DNA from: SFHK01 sp045538305
Lineage (GTDB): Bacteria > Bacillota > Clostridia > Christensenellales > Aristaeellaceae
DNA: 64,000 nucleotides
NCBI GenBank assembly: GCA_045538305.1
Contig: JAZSRC010000033.1
Span: 20,612-84,611 of the forward strand
Reading direction: 5' to 3'
The notes under the pieces: generated by a model
Told to the model about the DNA's origin: nothing
What the model saw: only the letters and a program-made list of their open reading frames with translations
The model's database searches: none
Shown here: in pieces, positions 58,742-64,000 of the stretch
Position numbering within the stretch: position 1 is the first letter of the stretch
Layout: the number at the start of each line of letters is the position of its first letter
Position numbers and translations under genes: made by a program

Positions 58742-60472
58742 ATGGCAGGTTTTCTTCCTTCTGAATGGTTGGATGAATTGCGCACTCGCGTCAGTATTGA
58801 AGATGTAGTCGGCGAGAGCGTACAGCTCAGGCGGAAGGGCCGGTATCTTTGGGCCTGTTGCCCTTTTCATAATGAAAAGACGCCGTCCTTTAAAGTGGAT
58901 ACCGATGAGCAGATGTTTTATTGCTTTGGATGCCACAAGGGCGGCAATGTCATCACATTCGTTATGGAGCATGATCGCCTGGAATTCATGGAGGCGGTTG
59001 AGGCATTGGCGGACAGGGTTCATCTGAAAATGCCGGATAAGCTTGAAAATACGGCGACAGATGACTATAATCGTCAATTGCGCGAGAAAATATACGAAGC
59101 AAATCTTCACGCGGCCCGGTTTTTCCATCAAACATTGTGGACGTCGGAAGGCGCGCAGGCGCTTAAATATCTGTATTCAAGAGGGCTTAACGATTCCGAT
59201 ATCAGAAAATTCGGCCTTGGGGCAGCTCCTAGAAGCGGAGAGGCGTTGTTTGATTCCCTGCTGAGTGCAGGCTTTTCGGAAGAAGTTGTCATAGCGGCAT
59301 GGCTTGGCGGAAAAAAGGAAAACCGCAGATACGATATGTTCCGTGACCGGGCAATATTCCCGATACTGAACCCGCAGGGGCGCGTGCTCGGCTTTGGCGG
59401 AAGAATTATGGGCGACGGCAATCCGAAATATCTGAATACTTCCGATACGCCTGTGTTTAATAAACGAAATGGACTGTACGCACTAAACATAGTCAAGAAA
59501 GAACATGGTCTGAAACGACTGGTTCTTGTCGAAGGCTATATGGATACGGTATCGCTGATTAAATACGGCGTTGCAGGCGTTGTCGCTACGCTTGGAACCG
59601 CGCTCACCGAAGAACAGGCCAGATTGATGAAACGGTATGCGCCTGAGGTGTGGATCAGTTACGACGGCGACTCTGCCGGTCAAAAGGCGGCGCTTCGTGC
59701 GCTGGAGATATTGGAAGCGCAGAATTTGTCGGCTCGCGTAATCGCTTATCCAAACAAACAGGATCCGGATGAGTTTATACGGGCGAAGGGCCTTGAAGCG
59801 TGGAATCAGCTTAGAAAGCTAAGTCCGGTGGAGTACAGGCTTCTTCGCGCAAAAGATGGTCTTGATATATCGCTGCAGGAAGACAGAACGCAGTATACCC
59901 TAAAGGCATGCGAAATACTGAAGGGCGTAAAGACGCCGATAGAGATGGAAAACCATCTGAAGGTGCTTAGCCAGGAGACAGGTTATTCGCGCGATGTTTT
60001 GATAAGGCAGATTGGTTCGGCTGCGCAAACCAGCCAGGCTTCCGAACAGAAGCGCCCGCGCCCTGTAATACAGGAAGTAAAGAAAACCGAATCACAACTT
60101 GCGCAGATGCAGCTGATTGCCTTACTAAATCAAGAAATGATTCCTGCAGGTATGATAGAAAGAGAAGATTTTGACAGCGGTTTGTATGCGGATATGTATA
60201 CGTATATTGCAAACGGCGTGAAGGCGCGGGATTTTATATCCGAAATACCGGAGGAAATGACGCGCGAAGCGCTGGAGGCGCTCAACTTTGAACCGCTTCC
60301 AACGGACCGCGAAAAGGCTATGGATCTGGCGGAAGAGCTTCTTCACAGAATCAGACAGATCCGAATTAATCAGAAAATCAGTGTTTTGGCTGCACGGGCG
60401 AAAACCGCGCCGGACGGCGAAAGAAAAGAATTGAATCGGCAGATTCAGGAATTGCTAATGAAGCTTGATTAA
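58742..60472 (+). CDS. dnaG: DNA primase
   Basis: The 576-residue product has the N-terminal CHC2 zinc finger (CCPFHNEKTPSF, then CFGCHKGGN, residues 40-66), a RNA-polymerase-like core with FRDRAIFPI and GFGGRIMG, the TOPRIM acid motif LVEGYMD and SYDGDSAGQKAA, and a C-terminal helicase-binding part. It makes RNA primers at replication forks. AAAGGTGAG precedes the ATG. The sigma factor gene follows after 33 bases, as in the macromolecular synthesis operon; rpsU is not next to it. Confidence 0.97.
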   Translation: MAGFLPSEWLDELRTRVSIEDVVGESVQLRRKGRYLWACCPFHNEKTPSFKVDTDEQMFYCFGCHKGGNVITFVMEHDRLEFMEAVEALADRVHLKMPDKLENTATDDYNRQLREKIYEANLHAARFFHQTLWTSEGAQALKYLYSRGLNDSDIRKFGLGAAPRSGEALFDSLLSAGFSEEVVIAAWLGGKKENRRYDMFRDRAIFPILNPQGRVLGFGGRIMGDGNPKYLNTSDTPVFNKRNGLYALNIVKKEHGLKRLVLVEGYMDTVSLIKYGVAGVVATLGTALTEEQARLMKRYAPEVWISYDGDSAGQKAALRALEILEAQNLSARVIAYPNKQDPDEFIRAKGLEAWNQLRKLSPVEYRLLRAKDGLDISLQEDRTQYTLKACEILKGVKTPIEMENHLKVLSQETGYSRDVLIRQIGSAAQTSQASEQKRPRPVIQEVKKTESQLAQMQLIALLNQEMIPAGMIEREDFDSGLYADMYTYIANGVKARDFISEIPEEMTREALEALNFEPLPTDREKAMDLAEELLHRIRQIRINQKISVLAARAKTAPDGERKELNRQIQELLMKLD

Positions 60473-60505
60473 TGTCCGACCGGCTGAAAGGAGTAGGCTC
60501 AAGAT

Positions 60506-61594
60506 ATGAAAAAGGAAAATATGGAACTTGTTGCAAACCGGATTCGTGAACTGATTGAGGCAGGCAAGTCGAAGGGCGCGCTTACCTATAAGGAAATTGT
60601 TGAACAGTTCACCGATTGCGATATGAGTCCCGACGCGTTTGATAAGATTCTCGATACGCTTTCCGAATTGAATATTGACGTCATCAAGGAGGCTGTCGTA
60701 TCGGATGCCGAGCCTGTGAATTTGCAGCAGGAGGAAGAGATAGACCTGTCTGTTCCTGAAGGAATCTCCATTGATGATCCGGTACGTATGTACCTTAAGG
60801 AAATCGGAAAGGTTCCTCTGCTTACAGCGGATGAAGAAATTGAGCTTGCAAAGCGCATGGAAGAAGGCGATGAGGAGGCTAAGCATCGCCTGAGCGAAGC
60901 CAATCTTCGTCTGGTTGTATCCATTGCAAAGAGATATGTAGGCCGCGGAATGCTGTTTTTGGATCTGATTCAAGAGGGAAATCTGGGTCTGATCAAAGCC
61001 GTTGATAAGTTCGATTATCGCAAGGGCTATAAATTCTCGACCTATGCAACCTGGTGGATTCGTCAGGCGATTACGCGCGCAATTGCAGATCAGGCGAGAA
61101 CCATCCGAATTCCCGTTCATATGGTTGAAACCATCAACAAGCTGATTCGCGTTTCCCGCCAGCTGCTCCAGGAATATGGCCGTGAGCCGCTTCCTGAGGA
61201 GATCGCTGTTGAGATGGGCATTTCCGAGGATAAGGTTCGCGAGATTATCAAAATAGCGCAGGAACCGGTTTCTCTTGAAACGCCGATTGGCGAAGAAGAG
61301 GACAGCCATCTGGGCGACTTTTTGCCCGATGAAGATGCGCCTGCTCCCGCGGAAGCTGCTGCTTTTACGCTTCTTAAGGAGCAGCTTATGAGCGTTCTTT
61401 CTACGCTTACTCCCCGAGAGGAAATGGTACTGAAGCTTCGCTTTGGACTGGAAGACGGCAGACAGAGAACCCTTGAGGAAGTCGGCAAGGAATTCAAGGT
61501 GACGCGCGAAAGAATCAGGCAGATCGAAGCAAAGGCGCTTCGAAAGCTGCGCCATCCGAGCCGTTCGAGAAAGCTGAAGGATTCTTTAGACTGA
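60506..61594 (+). CDS. sigA: Primary sigma factor SigA/RpoD
   Basis: The 362-residue product has region 1.1 (residues 1-80), region 1.2 (DDPVRMYLKEIGKVPLL), region 2 with NLRLVVSIAKRY, GNLGLIKAVDKFDY and STYATWWIRQAI, region 3 and a region 4 HTH ending TRERIRQIEAKALRKLRHPSR. It is the housekeeping sigma; its expected -35/-10 boxes match the promoters found in this window. AAAGGAG lies before the ATG. Confidence 0.97.
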   Translation: MKKENMELVANRIRELIEAGKSKGALTYKEIVEQFTDCDMSPDAFDKILDTLSELNIDVIKEAVVSDAEPVNLQQEEEIDLSVPEGISIDDPVRMYLKEIGKVPLLTADEEIELAKRMEEGDEEAKHRLSEANLRLVVSIAKRYVGRGMLFLDLIQEGNLGLIKAVDKFDYRKGYKFSTYATWWIRQAITRAIADQARTIRIPVHMVETINKLIRVSRQLLQEYGREPLPEEIAVEMGISEDKVREIIKIAQEPVSLETPIGEEEDSHLGDFLPDEDAPAPAEAAAFTLLKEQLMSVLSTLTPREEMVLKLRFGLEDGRQRTLEEVGKEFKVTRERIRQIEAKALRKLRHPSRSRKLKDSLD

Positions 61595-61622
61595 TTTGGG
61601 TCTATGATGAGTGTTATGCGAC

Positions 61623-61656
61623 ATGCCGGCGCATCTGCGTTGGCATTTCGTTTTTC
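61623..61656 (+). terminator. Terminator after sigA
   Basis: ATGCCGGCGCA and TGCGTTGGCAT pair (two G-U) and are followed by TTCGTTTTTC. Confidence 0.65.
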
Positions 61657-61668
61657 GGAGGGGAATTA

Positions 61669-62346
61669 ATGCTGACGGACGCAAGGTTGACGCAAATTGC
61701 AAACATGCTGCCAAGGTGCAGAGTGATTGCCGACATAGGCTGCGATCACGGTCGCCTTGGCGCACGGCTGTTATTGGAAGGCAAATGTGAAACAATGTGG
61801 TTTTCCGATATCTCTGCGCCGTCGCTTGAAAAGGCGAAGGTGCTTGTAGATCGGCTTGGAATTCGCGACAGAGCGGAGTTTTTTGTGGGCGATGGGGCAA
61901 ATGCTTTTCCATATGCGCCTGACTGCGCAGTAATTTCCGGTATGGGAGGCGTTACCATCAGCGAAATCATCAAAAACGCGAACGGAAAGCTTGAAAACAC
62001 TCGTCTGATCATGGAGCCAAATGTCGGTGATCGGATTCTTCGAAAAACACTGATGGATGAAGGCTATGCGATTGTGGATGAAAGAGTAGTTCGCGCAGGA
62101 AGACGCTTTTATATTTTGATTGATGCTCAAAAAGGAAAGTACGAATTGAGTGAAGAGGAACAGATCGCCGGCCCGATCATGCTTAAAAATATGGACGGTG
62201 AGTTCTATAAATATGCCTTCTTTCGCGCCCGTGTTTCAGAAAAAGCACTGATGGGCGCAAAAAAGAGTGAGAATGCTGATACTGAGGAATTGGAATATGA
62301 ATTGAGCGTGTGGAAAGGAGTGTTGAAAAAATATGTTGATTTCTGA
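61669..62346 (+). CDS. trmK: tRNA (adenine(22)-N(1))-methyltransferase
   Basis: The 225-residue product has the SAM fold VIADIGCDHGRLGARLL (residues 19-35), RAEFFVGDGANAF, VISGMGGVTISEII (the GMGG motif of TrmK) and LIMEPNVG. It methylates A22 of some tRNAs, including class II tRNAs. Found behind sigA in most Bacillota. GGAGGGG precedes the ATG; the end overlaps nif3 by 14 bases. Confidence 0.95.
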   Translation: MLTDARLTQIANMLPRCRVIADIGCDHGRLGARLLLEGKCETMWFSDISAPSLEKAKVLVDRLGIRDRAEFFVGDGANAFPYAPDCAVISGMGGVTISEIIKNANGKLENTRLIMEPNVGDRILRKTLMDEGYAIVDERVVRAGRRFYILIDAQKGKYELSEEEQIAGPIMLKNMDGEFYKYAFFRARVSEKALMGAKKSENADTEELEYELSVWKGVLKKYVDF

Positions 62347-63100
62347 AATATTTGCTATGGTAAACGAAATAGCACCGTTTGAAACGGCGGAGCCATGGGA
62401 TAATGTGGGCCTTCTTACCGGACGCATGGAAAATGAAGTGACGGGCGTATTGTGTGCGCTGGATGTAACCGATTCATTGATCGAAGAAGCCGTTCGTCTT
62501 GGCGCAAACACGATTGTCTCCCATCATCCGATCATGTTCTCAGCGCGAAAAAACCTTCGCGAGGACAACTATGAAGCCAAAATGCTTTGCCGGATTATTC
62601 GTGAACGAATAAATATCATCGCTGCGCATACGAATTATGATAAAGCCATGGGCGGCGTAAATGATTGCCTCGCAAAAGAACTGAATATCTATAATGTCCG
62701 GAGTGTTGAAGGGGATGAAGAAGGTATTCTGAGGATTGGCGATATCGATACGATGCGTTTGGGCGAGTTCTCGGATATGGTATCAAACGTACTTGGCGAT
62801 GTGGTCCGAGTGTACGGAGACAGGCAAAAAGCAATCAGGCGCGTGGCGGTTTGCGGCGGTTCGGGAGGAGAGTATGCTTCTTTGGCGCAGAAAACAGGCG
62901 CTGACGCATACGTAACCGGTGAAATGCGTTATCACGATTCGATGGATCTTATGCAAATCGGCTTTGCCACCCTTCATGCAGGCCACGATGCAACCGAAAG
63001 AATTGCCGTAAAACCGTTGGCGACAGGTTTACAAAAACGCATAAATGCGTTACAATATAATGTGAAAGTGTTTTTGAGTAACATGGGGGTAGTAGAATGA
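62333..63100 (+). CDS. Nif3-like dinuclear metal-binding protein
   Basis: The 255-residue product has PWDNVGLLTG, TIVSHHPIMFSARKNL (two metal His), IIAAHTNYDKA and, near the end, ATLHAGHDATER with the closing His-Glu pair. The family forms hexamers with two metal ions and may act as a GTP cyclohydrolase I type 2-like hydrolase; the in vivo role is open. The partner order trmK-nif3-zinc ribbon protein is common in Clostridia. Confidence 0.93.
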   Translation: MLISEIFAMVNEIAPFETAEPWDNVGLLTGRMENEVTGVLCALDVTDSLIEEAVRLGANTIVSHHPIMFSARKNLREDNYEAKMLCRIIRERINIIAAHTNYDKAMGGVNDCLAKELNIYNVRSVEGDEEGILRIGDIDTMRLGEFSDMVSNVLGDVVRVYGDRQKAIRRVAVCGGSGGEYASLAQKTGADAYVTGEMRYHDSMDLMQIGFATLHAGHDATERIAVKPLATGLQKRINALQYNVKVFLSNMGVVE

Positions 63101-63804
63101 ATCTGGATGCGCTTTGGAATTACATGCAGGTTGAATCGACTCTGGATAAATTTGAAAATGATATGAGGCAATCGCCCAAAAGACAGCTTCTTCTTAAGCA
63201 AAGAAATTTCCTGAAGGAGCAGCAGAATAATATTTCCAAAATCGAAAATGACGTCAATGCCATGAACGATCGTATGGAGGCTGTAAAGCAGGAGGTTCAG
63301 AGGCTGACTGCGCTGCTGGCCGAGCATAAGGCGCAGCTTGAAAATAATCCGCCCAAGACAATGGAGGAAATAAAGGAAAAGAGCGATGCAATTTCCAAGG
63401 TTCTTGACGCGCTGAATCATTTCGAGCAGGAGCTTATCAAAATGCGCAAGGACGCCGACGCGCGCGATCGTCAGCAGAGGGATATTCGCGTACGCGCCGC
63501 TAAGGCAAAGGCGGAGTTCGACGCTGTTAAGGTAGAATACGATAAAGAGTATGCTTCAGATACCGTGAAGCTTCGCGAGCTTCGCCAGAAGGTAGAAGCC
63601 GAAGCCGCAGGTATTGTTCCTGCCGATCTAGAAAGATATAAACAGATTAAACAGCATGTAACGCCGCCCATGGCGCTTCTTATGGATAATCAGTGCAGTG
63701 GCTGCTTTATGTCGCTTCCGCTCGGAACCCTGAGAGACGCCCGCGGTAGCGATCAGATTACAACGTGCGATAATTGCGGAAGAATTCTTTACATCAAGGA
63801 ATAA
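63097..63804 (+). CDS. Coiled-coil protein with C4-type zinc ribbon
   Basis: The 235-residue product has a long coiled coil over residues 15-170 (heptads with many Gln, Lys, Glu) and a C-terminal C4 zinc ribbon: CSGCFMSLPLG (about 205) and CDNCGRIL (about 226). It is the CT398/zf-RING_7-type family often found beside nif3. It may interact with RNA or the flagellar/type III export machinery in other species; its role here is unknown. It overlaps nif3 by 4 bases (ATGA). Confidence 0.9.
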   Translation: MNLDALWNYMQVESTLDKFENDMRQSPKRQLLLKQRNFLKEQQNNISKIENDVNAMNDRMEAVKQEVQRLTALLAEHKAQLENNPPKTMEEIKEKSDAISKVLDALNHFEQELIKMRKDADARDRQQRDIRVRAAKAKAEFDAVKVEYDKEYASDTVKLRELRQKVEAEAAGIVPADLERYKQIKQHVTPPMALLMDNQCSGCFMSLPLGTLRDARGSDQITTCDNCGRILYIKE

Positions 63805-63863
63805 AGCAAAAGAACCCCGGTACAACGGGATTCAGATCATCAGCAAACTCCAGGGAGAGGTTT

Positions 63864-63887
63864 GGAGAGGGAGCGCACTCCCTCTCC
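63864..63887 (+). terminator. Hairpin after the zinc-ribbon gene, possible terminator
   Basis: GGAGAGGGAG (63864-63873) and CTCCCTCTCC (63878-63887) form a perfect 10-bp stem with loop CGCA and a weak ATTTTC tail. Confidence 0.6.
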
Positions 63888-63895
63888 ATTTTCAT

Positions 63896-63924
63896 CGATT
63901 TCGGCGGCATTTACGGCGAAATCG
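63896..63924. repeat. Inverted repeat CGATTTCG / CGAAATCG
   Basis: The 8-base arms lie at 63896-63903 and 63917-63924 with a 13-base loop holding GGCGGCATTTACGG. It is part of a non-coding stretch dense in symmetrical elements. Confidence 0.55.
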
Positions 63925-63970
63925 CGCGTTTTTGCAAAGTGTAGCGACTAAAAACGCTTCTCCTTTCCGA

Positions 63971-64000
63971 TCGCCTGAAATCCTGCAGGATTTCAGGCGA
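63971..64000. repeat. Perfect 30-base palindrome at the window end
   Basis: From 63971 to 64000 the sequence equals its own reverse complement, centred on CTG|CAG at 63985/63986, with no loop. It may extend past the end of the window. No gene is visible in the final 196 bases. Confidence 0.8.

Noticed and set aside
60455..61555. Minus-strand frame of 366 codons opposite sigA
   Set aside because: sigA is unmistakable on the plus strand.
1..64000. CRISPR arrays, insertion sequences, integrases, toxin-antitoxin pairs or phage genes
   Set aside because: No spaced direct repeats, transposase or integrase motifs, or phage structural genes were found on either strand.

Overview
The window looks like chromosomal DNA of a low-to-mid GC Bacillota of class Clostridia, probably an uncultured anaerobic gut lineage. 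The signs are a primase gene followed by a SigA-type sigma factor, CdaA/CdaR c-di-AMP genes, Obg-YhbY, YqeK-RsfS, a ThiT transporter under a TPP riboswitch, RecD2, a raiA-like structured RNA beside comF, strong GGAGG ribosome binding sites, frequent TTG/GTG starts and no genes for aerobic respiration. Species cannot be assigned from this alone. I see no CRISPR array, phage, transposase or integrase.

Layout. 1-4330: 3' part of a GH94 phosphorylase-type gene and a sugar isomerase. 4413-8750: heterodimeric ABC exporter and an XRE regulator. 8932-12959: membrane protein, sigma-like membrane protein, RecD2 and ComF. 13014-13630: own promoter, about 222-nt structured RNA and a double zinc-ribbon protein. 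13634-19798 (minus): five-gene redox/glycoside operon divergent from an MFS transporter. 21127-26313: PNP, AAA ATPase, CBS protein, zinc-protease-like membrane protein, thiamine salvage. 26413-32764: YfbR, AraD, sugar-ABC ATPase, PucR-type regulator, S41 protease, cysteine desulfurase. 32857-39556: DUF3343, Nth, Obg, YhbY, YqeK, RsfS, HD protein, DppA, orphan kinase. 39615-47659 (minus): CdaA/CdaR cluster with a mannosyltransferase, MBL hydrolase, NAD(P)HX repair, biotin ligase. 47794: tRNA-Leu(UAG). 47973-53081 (minus): flavin electron-transfer operon. 53201-63804: RecX, YebC, MurI, EF-G-like protein, DnaG, SigA, TrmK, Nif3, zinc-ribbon protein. The window ends inside a palindrome-rich non-coding stretch.

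The most interesting system is the seven-gene operon at 47973-53081. It joins the two membrane proteins typical of flavin-based extracellular electron transfer (EetA-like NusG-II protein and EetB-like Gx transporter) with an ApbE flavin transferase, RnfD- and RnfG-like flavoproteins carrying DxxTGAT flavinylation sites, a two-repeat lipoprotein carrying degenerate versions of the same site, and an unknown four-helix membrane protein. RnfA, B, C and E and Ndh2 are not next to it. This looks like a compact hybrid path from membrane quinol or a flavoprotein to surface flavins. Other points of note are the raiA-like RNA, a sigma-like protein with a membrane anchor, a probable HEPN-CBS fusion beside an AAA ATPase, an EF-G-like GTPase with a degenerate G4 motif, and an ABC exporter subunit with an extra hydrophobic insertion.
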